A stretch of DNA of 64,000 nt, taken from Acrocarpospora catenulata (GTDB taxonomy: Bacteria > Actinomycetota > Actinomycetes > Streptosporangiales > Streptosporangiaceae). Made by a program: the position numbers and the translations under genes. This document shows positions 1 through 8,590 of this stretch, piece by piece. The stretch is from the NCBI RefSeq assembly GCF_018476525.1, contig NZ_JAHCST010000010.1:1-64000 (forward strand). The letters run 5' to 3'. Below the pieces are notes generated by a model, which saw only the letters and a program-made list of their open reading frames with translations, was not told the origin of the DNA and did no database searches. Every line of letters starts with the position of its first letter. Position 1 is the first letter of the stretch.

Positions 1-19
1 CCGGGCGTCCGGCGCCCGG
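1..19. terminator. GC-rich hairpin at window edge
   Basis: CCGGGCG and CGCCCGG form a perfect 7-bp stem around a 5-nt loop, followed by a run of 12 C. It probably ends a gene lying left of the window. The stem is seen; the terminator role is inferred. Confidence 0.4.
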
Positions 20-87
20 GCCCCCCCCCCCCACCTCTCAGCAAATCGGGGCCGGACGGCCCCGCCCCCCATACATGGAGTACACGC

Positions 88-714
88 ATGAGAAGAACCA
101 CCCAGATACTGGCCGTATCGGTGCTGAGCCTGGCGCTGGCCGGTATGGCCGCTCCCGCGATGGCGGCCGACGACCCGCCCAGCGACGGCATCGACATCTC
201 GGTCAACATCGCGCCCATCCGTGTTCCGGGTGAGGTGTCGATGACCGTGGCCGACAACAACGGGGTGACCCTGACGGAGAACGGTTCGGACGCCGCCGCC
301 CGCCAGTTCACCGGCACCTTGCCGACGGTCACCGTGACCGACACCCGCCTCCCGGACGAGATCCCCGCCGGTGACTTCTGGGCGGTCGTCGGCCAGTCCA
401 GCCAGTTCACCGCGACCGGCGACCCGGCCAAGACCATCGGCCCGGAGTACCTGGGCTGGGCTCCGCACCTGCTGTCCGGTTCCTCCACCGGCGCGGTGGC
501 GGCCGGTGAGCCGGTCTCCAGCGTCGTCTCCGACGGCACCGGTGCCCCCGCCGTCGGTCTGCAGGGCCAGGAACTGCTGATCTCCACCGCCAACTCGGCT
601 GACGAGATCGGCACCCACCAGGTCAACGCCGACCTCGCCCTGCGGACCCCGGTCGACGTGGCCGCGGGTGAGTACCACTCGACCCTGACGCTCTCGCTGT
701 TCAACCAGTCCTGA
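88..714 (+). CDS. secreted protein, 208 aa, WxL-like surface domain
   Basis: Residues 1-27 are a classical Sec signal peptide (MRRTTQ, hydrophobic core, APAMAA then acidic DD). The mature part is rich in T, V, D and G with regular beta-strand patterning and ends in EYHSTLTLSLFNQS, which resembles the last strand of actinobacterial WxL-like or fimbrial-adhesin-like surface domains. There is no transmembrane anchor or LPXTG. A GGAG sequence 9 nt before the ATG supports the start. The next gene also encodes an exported protein, but a strong hairpin lies between them, so they may be separate transcripts. No enzymatic motif is visible; a structural cell-surface role is inference. Confidence 0.7.
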   Translation: MRRTTQILAVSVLSLALAGMAAPAMAADDPPSDGIDISVNIAPIRVPGEVSMTVADNNGVTLTENGSDAAARQFTGTLPTVTVTDTRLPDEIPAGDFWAVVGQSSQFTATGDPAKTIGPEYLGWAPHLLSGSSTGAVAAGEPVSSVVSDGTGAPAVGLQGQELLISTANSADEIGTHQVNADLALRTPVDVAAGEYHSTLTLSLFNQS

Positions 715-741
715 CCCGGGAGGGGCGGGACGCCACCGGCT

Positions 742-772
742 GTCCGGGACGTGTCTGGTACACGTCCCGGAC
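742..772 (+). terminator. rho-independent-like hairpin
   Basis: Perfect 13-bp arms GTCCGGGACGTGT and ACACGTCCCGGAC with a 5-nt loop lie directly after the secreted-protein gene. There is no clear U tract, as is common in actinobacteria. Confidence 0.7.
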
Positions 773-842
773 GCCCGATGACGAGACAGAAGACACCTTC
801 TGCTGACTGGGCACTGCCGTGGCCCGAAGGGAATGACGATTC

Positions 843-1427
843 ATGAACAAGGCACTGAGATATGCCGTCACCTTCGTGCTGGCCGGGCTCGTGCTGCTGC
901 TCGGCGCGCCGGCGGCCTCCGCCGACGAGAAGCCGATCAAGCTGGAGGTGGTCGGCGACGGCGACCACAACGTCAACGTGCTGGTCACCTGGAAGAAGGA
1001 CGGCAACCCGGTTACAGACGTCGTCGCGGCGACGCTGGTCGCGACCGCCACCGACGGCCGCACCTTCGGCCCCGTCCAGCTGATGTCCGCACCCGAGGGC
1101 CAGAACCTCTACAACGCCGCCGAGCCGCTGCCGACCGGCGAGTGGAAGGTCACCGTGACCGCCACCAAGCCCGCCAAGGCGACCAAAACGGCGAACGTCG
1201 TCGCACAGGACGTCGCCACCGCGCCCGAGGCGGCGCCCGGCCCGTCGGGGGACACGACCGGGAGCACCTCCGGACTGGACAGGGCGGCGGCGACCGACGC
1301 CACAGTGGAGAGTGAGAGCCCGATCGATCTGCTGTTCGTGGCCGGTGGCATCGCCTTCGCGGTGGGGATCGTCCTGGTGGCCTGGGTCGGCCTCGTCAGC
1401 CGCAACCGCCGGGAGGCCGGCCGCTGA
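843..1427 (+). CDS. membrane-anchored extracytoplasmic protein, 194 aa
   Basis: An N-terminal signal peptide (about residues 1-27, ending AAS-ADE) is followed by a beta-rich extracellular domain. It contains paired phrases such as VLVTWKKDGNPV and GEWKVTVTATKP that recall YtkA/CopC-like immunoglobulin folds. A low-complexity A/P/S/T linker then leads to one C-terminal transmembrane helix (about residues 160-183) and a basic tail RNRREAGR. The topology is therefore outside domain, one membrane pass, short cytoplasmic tail. GAAGGGAATG upstream serves as ribosome binding site. No metal-binding His/Met cluster is visible, so a copper role cannot be claimed. Confidence 0.7.
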   Translation: MNKALRYAVTFVLAGLVLLLGAPAASADEKPIKLEVVGDGDHNVNVLVTWKKDGNPVTDVVAATLVATATDGRTFGPVQLMSAPEGQNLYNAAEPLPTGEWKVTVTATKPAKATKTANVVAQDVATAPEAAPGPSGDTTGSTSGLDRAAATDATVESESPIDLLFVAGGIAFAVGIVLVAWVGLVSRNRREAGR

Positions 1428-1463
1428 GACGTCCGAATGTTCCACCAGTGCGGCAGGCCCGGT

Positions 1464-1871
1464 TCATCCCACGGTGGTCGTGAACATGCCGGTCCGCTGG
1501 ATCTTATGGCGTAGCTTCAGGCCGGCGTCCAGCAGGGCGCCCAGGATGATCAGCACGATGGCGGCCTTGGCCCTCTCGTCGGCCGGGCGTTCCTCCCCGC
1601 CCTTCAGCAGAAGATCCATGGTGTCATTCAGACCACGCCAGGCCCCGGTGAGCCGCTCGTACAGCTCCCGGCCGCCCTCGCTGAGCACGTAGTAACGGCG
1701 CGGCGCACCCCCGTCGGTGCGCCACTCGTTGGTCAGCACGCCCTGTGCCTCCAGCCGCCGCAGCAGGGGATAGAGGGTGCCCTCCTCGATCGGCATGCCG
1801 CTCTCCGACAGCGACTGGCGCAGCTCGTACCCGTACCGCGAGGTGTGCAGCTGCGACAGCGCGGCCGGCAC
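1464..1871 (-). CDS. PadR-family transcriptional regulator
   Basis: The sequence contains the PadR winged-helix hallmark: RYGYELRQSLSESGMPIEEG, then TLYPLLRRLEAQGVL and the wing GGAPRRYYVLSEGGRELYE, followed by a C-terminal helical part. It would act as a homodimeric repressor. The usual first helix (LxxxVLxAL) is short: translation starts at a GTG, and only about eleven further sense codons (CRAVPRQSGVV) precede it before an in-frame stop. The N-terminus is thus shorter than usual for PadR proteins. It is transcribed away from the NACHT gene, so the short intergenic region may carry its operator. Confidence 0.8.
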   Translation of the reverse strand: MPAALSQLHTSRYGYELRQSLSESGMPIEEGTLYPLLRRLEAQGVLTNEWRTDGGAPRRYYVLSEGGRELYERLTGAWRGLNDTMDLLLKGGEERPADERAKAAIVLIILGALLDAGLKLRHKIQRTGMFTTTVG

Positions 1872-1918
1872 GACGACCCCACTTTGCCTGGGGACAGCTC
1901 GGCATTACTCCACCGCGC

Positions 1919-1934
1919 GATATTTAGGGATATC
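1919..1934. promoter_or_regulatory. candidate operator palindrome
   Basis: GATAT-TTAGGG-ATATC is an inverted repeat with perfect 5-bp arms, AT-rich against a GC-rich background, in the divergent region between the PadR gene and the NACHT gene. PadR proteins often bind such elements; the assignment is inferred. Confidence 0.35.
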
Positions 1935-2046
1935 CCGGTGTTGGGTGGTGCCATTTGTCAATTAGCTAGGAATGTAGCTTGTGGCGGGCGATGGTGGGCT
2001 GATTGCATTGTCTGGGGATTTGCGGAGATCAAGCCAAGGGGTAGGC

Positions 2047-4419
2047 ATGGGCCAGAAGGTCCGGCGGCGCCGCAGTGGGCTTTTCCTCACCATCTTCGTT
2101 CTCGTGTGGGGAGCCGTCCTTATTCTCTCCGTCCTGATCTTCTTTGTGAACAAAGATCAGTCGGGAACGTGGGCGGCCATCCTGGGGGTGCTGACCGCCG
2201 TCGGTGGGGTGCTCGCCGGGCAGGTGGAGCGTTTCACCGCGCGGGCGGCCGGCAAACGGGGGAGGAGCACGCGGCGGAACCGCGAGTCCGGCTGGCTGGG
2301 GAACGTGGCCGAGCAGCTCGCCGAGGCGGTGCGGGAACAGTGGGAGACGGAGGCGGGGCTCCGGCGGCTGGACGATCCCTGGCCGCTGAACGTCAGCTGG
2401 CTGAAGGAAGAGGAGCTGACCGACCCGACGTACGCGCTGCCCCGCCCCCGCGGCAGGGGAACGTCGATCGAGCGGCTGGAGGTGCCGCTTGAGGGCGACC
2501 TGACGCGGGTGGCGGACTTCTTCGAGAGCCTCCCGAGCAGGCGACTGGTGATTCTCGGGCCGCTGGGTTCGGGAAAGTCGGTTCTCGCGCTCACGCTCCT
2601 GCTGGATCTGCTGGAACGCTGGGAACCAGGCCAGCCGGTGCCGGTTCTCTTCCCGCTGAATACCTGGAATCCCGACACCGCCACCTTCCCCGAGTGGCTG
2701 GTCAAGCAACTCGCGGAGGGCTATCAGCTGGTATCGCCGTTGCAGCGGGACGCCCGGGAGATCGCGCGCGGGCTCCTCCGCGACAACATGATCCTTCCCG
2801 TTCTGGACGGCCTGGACGAACTCGCCGAGCCCGCTCGGCCACGGGCGATCATCGACATCAACGACTGGCTGGGGCGGGACCGTCCGGTCATTGTGACCAG
2901 CCGGCTGAACGAGTACTACACCACCGTCACCAGAGGCGATGTCGTCACCGGCGGGGCGGCGGTCATGCTTCAGCCGCTGACCGGGGACATGGTGGAGGAG
3001 TATCTCAGGGCGGCCACGGCGGGGCCGCGCATACGACGCTGGACTCCGGTTTTCGACGAGATGCGCGCCAACCCGAACGGTCCGGTGGCGACGACACTGC
3101 GGTCACCGCTCATGGTCGCGCTGGCCCGCACCATCTACAGCGATCAGCCGGGTGACGCGGCGGTGCTGCTGAGTTCGCGGTTCGATTCGGTGGAACGGGT
3201 GGAGGAGCACCTGCTGAGTGAGCTGATCCGGGCCACCTATCCGGACGAACGACGCGATCCACCGGCGGAGGACGTCCAGGACTGGCTGACGTTCCTGGCC
3301 CGTGAACTCAGCGGGCGAGGCCGTCTGGGGATCGCGTGGTGGCAGTTGGAGACGGCGGCTCCGCCGGTCGCCGTGCACGCGCTGGCCGCCGCGGGCGGGG
3401 CGTGTGTCGTCGGCTTCATCTTCGGCCCGATCGCGGCCCTGGTCTTCGCCGCCGTCGTGCTCGTGCTGGGCGGCAATCCGCAGCTGGAACGGTGGAGCGT
3501 CGAAGGGCTGCTGCGGAAACCGGTCGCCGCGCTGTTCCGGTCCGATTCGGGGGCACCGCGCGGCGGATTCCTCGCGGCTCTGATGGGGATCGACGAACGG
3601 GCGTCCCTGGAGCATCGGCTGGGGCTGGCCGTGGGCCGGTTGGTGGCGTTGGCCGCGGGCCTGACCCAGGGATTCCTCAGTTATCAGACAGGCGGGCTGT
3701 ATGTCGCGGTGGCCGAGGGCGTCGGTCTTGGCTTGGCGGTCGGCCTCGCTGACGGATATTTCACGATTACGACGCGGGCGGTGCCCAGCGAGGTCAAGTT
3801 CGCCTCCCGGCGGGGTGTGGCGGCGTTCCTGCGCCACGTCGCCATCGGCTTCACCATCGGAGCCGGGATCGGGGTGACGGCCTGGGCGATCTCGTCCTCC
3901 TGGTTCGGCGTGCTGGTCGGCGTCATCGTCGGGCTCGCGTTCGGGCTCATCGACGGACTGAACATGTGGCTGGACGTGTCGACCGATGTCACCCGCGCGC
4001 TGAGCCCGCGCTCGACCCGGCGCGCCGAACGGCTCGCGGCCCTGGCGCGCAGCCTGACCCTCGGCACCACGCTGGCCGTTACCACCGGCATCGCCTACAC
4101 CTTCGCGTACGGCCTCGAGGCCGCCGTCGTCCCCGCCCTGATTTTCGGAGTCGGGTACGCGCTGGCCGACCACCACATGGGAATCGCCACCTCGGTATGG
4201 GGGCGATTCGTGATGGCGAAAGTCTGGCTGGCGCTCCGCGGCCGGCTGCCGTGGCGATTCATGGACTTCCTCGACGACACACACCGGCGTGGGCTGCTGC
4301 GGCGCGCCGGAGCGGTTTACCAGTTCCGCCATGTACGGTTCCAGGAACATCTGGCCAGGCGAAACGATCAGCGACTGGTGGAGGCGACGGGGGTGCCAGG
4401 TGGACCGCACGCGAAATGA
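2047..4419 (+). CDS. NACHT-domain NTPase with N- and C-terminal membrane segments
   Basis: The 790-aa product has two N-terminal transmembrane helices (about residues 11-34 and 42-58), a STAND-type NTPase core with P-loop GPLGSGKS at residues 171-178 and NACHT Walker B ILPVLDGLDEL ending near 258, and then a long hydrophobic region (about 420-690) with many membrane passes. The C-terminus carries FRHVRFQEHLA, which resembles the FRH..LQDHLA ending of many actinobacterial NACHT membrane proteins. I chose the ATG preceded by AAGGGG over an upstream GTG with no ribosome binding site. Bacterial NACHT proteins include anti-phage sensors, but defence here is inference. The next gene overlaps by 20 nt, suggesting coupled translation. 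Confidence 0.85.
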   Translation: MGQKVRRRRSGLFLTIFVLVWGAVLILSVLIFFVNKDQSGTWAAILGVLTAVGGVLAGQVERFTARAAGKRGRSTRRNRESGWLGNVAEQLAEAVREQWETEAGLRRLDDPWPLNVSWLKEEELTDPTYALPRPRGRGTSIERLEVPLEGDLTRVADFFESLPSRRLVILGPLGSGKSVLALTLLLDLLERWEPGQPVPVLFPLNTWNPDTATFPEWLVKQLAEGYQLVSPLQRDAREIARGLLRDNMILPVLDGLDELAEPARPRAIIDINDWLGRDRPVIVTSRLNEYYTTVTRGDVVTGGAAVMLQPLTGDMVEEYLRAATAGPRIRRWTPVFDEMRANPNGPVATTLRSPLMVALARTIYSDQPGDAAVLLSSRFDSVERVEEHLLSELIRATYPDERRDPPAEDVQDWLTFLARELSGRGRLGIAWWQLETAAPPVAVHALAAAGGACVVGFIFGPIAALVFAAVVLVLGGNPQLERWSVEGLLRKPVAALFRSDSGAPRGGFLAALMGIDERASLEHRLGLAVGRLVALAAGLTQGFLSYQTGGLYVAVAEGVGLGLAVGLADGYFTITTRAVPSEVKFASRRGVAAFLRHVAIGFTIGAGIGVTAWAISSSWFGVLVGVIVGLAFGLIDGLNMWLDVSTDVTRALSPRSTRRAERLAALARSLTLGTTLAVTTGIAYTFAYGLEAAVVPALIFGVGYALADHHMGIATSVWGRFVMAKVWLALRGRLPWRFMDFLDDTHRRGLLRRAGAVYQFRHVRFQEHLARRNDQRLVEATGVPGGPHAK

Positions 4420-5629
4420 CTGGCGGCGGAAAACCGCCGACGAAGTAATCCGGGCCTATGCGGATATTCCCCGTCTGCCCACCTCGCCAGGCGAACACCA
4501 GGTCGCTGAAGCGCTCGCCGAACGACTCGGGGGCCTCGGCTGCGATTCCGCCGTCGAACGTGAACGCGCGACGGCATCGTACGCGCTGCCGATCGGCGCG
4601 CTCTGCGTGGCCGGTCTGGCGGCCGGTGTCGTGTCCGGGCGTTGGGGGAGACGCCCGGCCGTGCGCTGGGTAGCCGGAGCCGCCGCGGCGGCCGTGGCCG
4701 CGATGATCGCGGACGATGTCGCCGGTGGCGCCCGGTGGTTCCGGCGGGCGGTGATTCCCCATCGGCGCGCCCACAACGTGGTCGCCTCCGGTGGCGACCG
4801 ATCGGCGGCACGTACTGTGGTCGTGCTCGCCCACCACGACGCGGCCCCCTCGGGGGTGATCTTCGACCAACGTGTGATGCGCTGGATCATCCGTCGTTTT
4901 CCCCGGCTCATCGCGGCGGTGCACACCAACCCGCCCATCTGGTGGCCGGTCATTCTGGGCCCAGCGCTGATCGCGGCCGGTGCCCTGCGCGACAGCCGGG
5001 GCCTGCGGCGGGCGGGCTTGGTCCTGACCGCGACCAACCTGGCGGTGCTGATCGATATCGCCCGCCGCCCGGCCGTCCCCGGAGCCAACGACAACCTCTC
5101 CGGCGTAGCGGCCCTGGTCTGCGTCGCCGAGTCCCTGCACCGAACCCCGATCACCGGGCTCCGGGTCGTCTTCGTCTCCGCCGGAGCGGAGGAGGCCCTC
5201 CAGGAGGGTATCCGCGCCTTCGCTCGGCGGCATTTCGCCACCCTGGACCCCGACACGTGCTTCATCAATCTCGAAAGCCTCGGATCAGGGCACCTGGCTC
5301 TCCTGGAAGGCGAAGGTCCTGTCAGGATGCGCGATTACGCGGAGCCTTTCCGGAGTTTCGTCGCCAAGTGCGCACAGGACATCGACGTATCACTCACCCG
5401 CGGATTACGGTCCCGAAACAGCACCGACAGTGAAGTCCCCCGCCGGCACGGATTCCCTGTCGCCACCATCGTCTCGCTGGACCCTAATCGACTTATCACC
5501 CATTATCACCTCGAATCCGACATTCCAGACAATGTCGATCTGGCCAGCGTGGTCGCAGCCGCCGAACTGGCAGAACACGTCATCCGCGAACTAGCCCAAG
5601 AACACAAACAACCCCCCACTCGCCATTAG
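4400..5629 (+). CDS. M28-family metallopeptidase with membrane segments
   Basis: The 409-aa product matches the aminopeptidase Y/M28 pattern. VVVLAHHDAAPSG gives the first zinc ligand pair, GANDNLSGVAAL carries the bridging Asp, GAEEALQEG holds the catalytic Glu-Glu, INLESLGSG provides a ligand, and HYHLESDIPDN supplies the last His. Two hydrophobic segments near residues 55-72 and 85-100 and one near 180-195 suggest membrane attachment. The GTG start lies inside the end of the NACHT gene, so the two are probably translationally coupled. The pairing of a NACHT protein with an M28 peptidase is noted; a joint function is not demonstrated. Confidence 0.8.
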   Translation: MDRTRNDWRRKTADEVIRAYADIPRLPTSPGEHQVAEALAERLGGLGCDSAVERERATASYALPIGALCVAGLAAGVVSGRWGRRPAVRWVAGAAAAAVAAMIADDVAGGARWFRRAVIPHRRAHNVVASGGDRSAARTVVVLAHHDAAPSGVIFDQRVMRWIIRRFPRLIAAVHTNPPIWWPVILGPALIAAGALRDSRGLRRAGLVLTATNLAVLIDIARRPAVPGANDNLSGVAALVCVAESLHRTPITGLRVVFVSAGAEEALQEGIRAFARRHFATLDPDTCFINLESLGSGHLALLEGEGPVRMRDYAEPFRSFVAKCAQDIDVSLTRGLRSRNSTDSEVPRRHGFPVATIVSLDPNRLITHYHLESDIPDNVDLASVVAAAELAEHVIRELAQEHKQPPTRH

Positions 5630-5710
5630 GGCGCTGTCCCGGCACACGCTGGCGCACACGGCTCGCTCCCAGGATTGCCGCTGAACACGTTTCGCGCGTC
5701 AGGGGGAAGA

Positions 5711-7132
5711 ATGCGCAACGCTCAACGGCTGTCCGTGCCGATCGAACTGGAACGATCATCGTCCAGATCGCTTCATGAGCAGCTCGCGGAACAGCTCCGC
5801 AAGGCGATCGACATCGGCCAGTTCGCTCCCGGTATGCGGATGCCGTCCACCCGCACGATGGCCGACGTGCTGCAGGTCTCCCGCGGTGTCGTGGTCACCG
5901 CCTACGAGCTCCTGCTCGCCGAGGGACACATCACCGGCCGGAAGGGCTCCGGCACCTACGTCTCCGCCCAGGCCCGCGCAACCCTCCCTCCGGTCGCCAG
6001 GGCCGAACCCGACGAGGACCACGTCCGGATCGACATGACACCCGGACGGGCCGGCACCCAGGGCTTCCCGCTCACCGAATGGCGTTCGGCCTGGCGTCGG
6101 GCCAGCCACAGCGTGCCGTACGCGGAGGAAGCGCCCCCGCTCGGCCGGCCGGAGCTGCGCCAGGCCATCGCCCTGCACCTGCGCGACTCCCGCGGCCTGG
6201 TCCTGGACCGGCACGAGGTGATCGTCGCCAACGGCTACCCGGACGCGGTCCGCCTGCTGGTCCAGGCGATGGGCGAAAAGACGGTCATCGGCCTGGAGGA
6301 CCCGGCCGCGCCCCGGACCAGGGCCGCGCTGTCCCAGCAGGGCCCGGTGCTCCCGGTGCCGGTGGACGAGGAGGGCGTCCACCCCGGCCTGATCCCGGAC
6401 GACTGCGACCTGCTGGTCGTGACGCCCGAGCGCAACGACCCCCTCGGCGTACGGCTCGCGCCGGAGCGCCGCAGGGAGGTGGCGGCCTGGGCGGCCGAGC
6501 ATGACCGGATCGTGGTGGAACCGGCGTTCGACGGGGTGTTCGGCAGCGGCGGGAGCCCGCTGCCCAGCATCATGGCCATCGGCGACCCTGCCTCCACCGT
6601 GATGATCGGCACCTTCGATGAGGTGTTCACCCCGGCCCTGCGCCTGGCCTACGTGGTGGCCCCCCGCGACCTGGCGTACGCCATGGCCGACCGCGTCGTG
6701 GCGGGGCACGAGCAGCCGTCGGCCATCGCCCAGCAGGCCGCCGCCGAACTGCTCCGGTCGGGAACGCTGAACCGGCGGCTGAACCGGCTGTCCACCCTGT
6801 ACGCGCCCAAGCGGCAGCTGGTCCGGGCCACCCTGGGAGGCTTCGCGGAGATCACCCTGCTGGGCGCGGACAACGGCGCGCCGGCCACCCTCCTGCTCCC
6901 ACCGGATGTGCGGGCCCGGGAGATCGTGCACACTCTGCGCGCCCGCGACCTGCTGGCCACCGAACTGGCCGAGTACGGCCACCCGGACGGCCCGCGCCGC
7001 AACGGCGTGGTCCTCGGGTACGGCCACCTGGGCGACATGCCCCTGCGCCGGGCGCTCCGCGTGATCATCCGCACCCTGGACGAGCACGGCCTGGCCCGCC
7101 GCACCTCCCGCTACCAGAGGACGGTCGCCTGA
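5711..7132 (+). CDS. MocR/PdxR-type GntR regulator with degenerate aminotransferase domain
   Basis: Residues 1-80 form a GntR winged helix (SLHEQLAEQLRKAIDIGQF, MRMPSTRTMADVLQVSRGVV, ITGRKGSGTYV). Residues 110-470 form a fold-type I aminotransferase-like domain. In MocR proteins the PLP-binding lysine lies in GTFSK; here the segment reads GTFDEVFTPALRL, placing Glu304 at that position. The usual EDDYD is EPAFD. The domain therefore probably cannot form the internal aldimine and may sense another ligand. AGGGGGA precedes the chosen ATG. It may regulate the adjacent kptA, but no operator was recognised. Confidence 0.85.
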   Translation: MRNAQRLSVPIELERSSSRSLHEQLAEQLRKAIDIGQFAPGMRMPSTRTMADVLQVSRGVVVTAYELLLAEGHITGRKGSGTYVSAQARATLPPVARAEPDEDHVRIDMTPGRAGTQGFPLTEWRSAWRRASHSVPYAEEAPPLGRPELRQAIALHLRDSRGLVLDRHEVIVANGYPDAVRLLVQAMGEKTVIGLEDPAAPRTRAALSQQGPVLPVPVDEEGVHPGLIPDDCDLLVVTPERNDPLGVRLAPERRREVAAWAAEHDRIVVEPAFDGVFGSGGSPLPSIMAIGDPASTVMIGTFDEVFTPALRLAYVVAPRDLAYAMADRVVAGHEQPSAIAQQAAAELLRSGTLNRRLNRLSTLYAPKRQLVRATLGGFAEITLLGADNGAPATLLLPPDVRAREIVHTLRARDLLATELAEYGHPDGPRRNGVVLGYGHLGDMPLRRALRVIIRTLDEHGLARRTSRYQRTVA

Positions 7133-7179
7133 AAGGAATCCGATAGCCGACGGCAACGCCGTTCGCCCACCATGGTCCG

Positions 7180-7725
7180 GTGACTGACGAACGACGAACG
7201 GTACGAATCTCGAAGTACCTCTCCAAACACCTGCGCCACCAGCCGGACCGGATCGGCATCACGCTCGACCCGCAGGGCTGGGTGGCGGTGCCGGTCCTGC
7301 TGGCCGCCGCCAAGGCGCACGGCTTCCCCATCACCCCGGACGAACTCACCGAGGTGGTGGCGACCAACGACAAGCAGCGGTTCGTCCTCCAGGACGGGCG
7401 GATCCGCGCCAACCAGGGGCACACCGTACAGGTCGACCTGGGGTTGGAGCCGGTGGAACCGCCCGCGGAGCTCTTCCACGGCACGGTGGCCGCCGCGCTG
7501 CCCGCCATCCGGACGGAGGGGCTGCGGCCGATGCGCCGCCACCACGTGCACCTGTCCCCGGACCTGGAGACCGCCACCCGGGTCGGCGCGCGGCGCGGCA
7601 AGCCGATCGTCCTGGTGGTGGACACCGCCGCGATGCACGCCGCCGGGCACGTTTTCACCCGCAGCGCCAACGGCGTCTGGCTGACCGACGCCGTTCCGCC
7701 GCCCTACATCCGGTTCCCCGGCTGA
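7180..7725 (+). CDS. kptA: RNA 2'-phosphotransferase (Tpt1/KptA family)
   Basis: The 181-aa protein has the full Tpt1/KptA signature: RISKYLSKHLRHQP at the N-terminus, IRANQGHTVQVD, LFHGT, RRHHVHLS and the C-terminal NGVWLTDAVPPPYI. The family transfers an internal RNA 2'-phosphate to NAD, releasing ADP-ribose 1''-2'' cyclic phosphate. In bacteria the physiological substrate is uncertain and may be repaired RNA ends. The start is GTG. The 3' end overlaps the convergent methyltransferase gene by 22 bp, so the two transcripts would be antisense there. Confidence 0.9.
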   Translation: MTDERRTVRISKYLSKHLRHQPDRIGITLDPQGWVAVPVLLAAAKAHGFPITPDELTEVVATNDKQRFVLQDGRIRANQGHTVQVDLGLEPVEPPAELFHGTVAAALPAIRTEGLRPMRRHHVHLSPDLETATRVGARRGKPIVLVVDTAAMHAAGHVFTRSANGVWLTDAVPPPYIRFPG

Positions 7726-8522
7726 CCCAGGCGGGCCACCACGCCCAGCAGCCCGGGCTTGCCGAAGTCGGGCGTGACGGAGGTCTGCCACGACTCCACC
7801 GGCACCAACCCGGGGTCGACGGGGTCGAACCCCTCCATCAGGGCGTCGATCTGCTCGGGGGAGCGGGTGGTGATCCCGCCGGTGGTGGTCCTGGCGTAGA
7901 CCGCGCTGCCGGCGACGGCCGACGCGGCGTCGGACGGGCTGGCGTACCCGTGGGACAGGGCCAGCATGCTCCCCGGCGCCAGCGGTTCCCGGAGGGCGGC
8001 CATGATCGAGCGGGCCTCCCGGTCGCCGGGGACGAAGTGCAGGATGGCCAGCAGCAGCAGCCCGACCGGCCGATCGAAGTCGATCGCGGCCCGCACCTCG
8101 GGGTTGTCGATGATTTTGGCCGGTTCCCGCAGGTCGGCCTGGACCACGGTGGCGCGCTGGTCGTCCACCAGCAGGGCGCGGGCGTGCAGCAGCACGATGG
8201 GGTCGTTGTCGACGTACACGACCCGGGAGTCCGGGGCCGCGTCCAGGGCCACCTCGTGCACGTTCTCCCGGGTGGGCAGGCCGGCCCCGATGTCGAGGAA
8301 CTGCCGGACGCCGTGGGCGACCATGAAACGTACAGCCCGGCCGAGGAAGGCGCGGTTGGCGCGGGCGGCCTCACGGGCGGCGGGCATCAGGGCGATGATC
8401 TTCTCCGCGGCCTCCCGGTCGACCGCGAAGTTGTCGTTGCCGCCCAGATAGTAGTCGTACATGCGGGCCACGCTGGGCACCCCGGTGTCGATGCCGTCCG
8501 GCGCCTGTTCGCTCTCCCGCAT
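7704..8522 (-). CDS. SAM-dependent methyltransferase, DUF574 family
   Basis: The 272-aa product begins with the family hallmark PSVARMYDYYLGGNDNFAVDR, followed by the SAM-binding glycine motif FLDIGAGLPTRENVHEVA, the acidic loop VVYVDNDPIVLLHARAL and a Rossmann core with PVGLLLLAILHFV. DUF574 (Methyltransf_19) is strongly expanded in actinomycetes, especially Streptosporangiaceae, and its substrates are unknown. It is convergent with kptA and transcribed away from the AlkB-like gene. No partner gene indicates a substrate. Confidence 0.9.
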   Translation of the reverse strand: MRESEQAPDGIDTGVPSVARMYDYYLGGNDNFAVDREAAEKIIALMPAAREAARANRAFLGRAVRFMVAHGVRQFLDIGAGLPTRENVHEVALDAAPDSRVVYVDNDPIVLLHARALLVDDQRATVVQADLREPAKIIDNPEVRAAIDFDRPVGLLLLAILHFVPGDREARSIMAALREPLAPGSMLALSHGYASPSDAASAVAGSAVYARTTTGGITTRSPEQIDALMEGFDPVDPGLVPVESWQTSVTPDFGKPGLLGVVARLGQPGNRM

Positions 8523-8590
8523 GGTGCCTCACCTTCGGCTCGGTTGTCCGAGCATCGTAGAGGTAGCGAGATCGTTTGTACGGGAATCGG

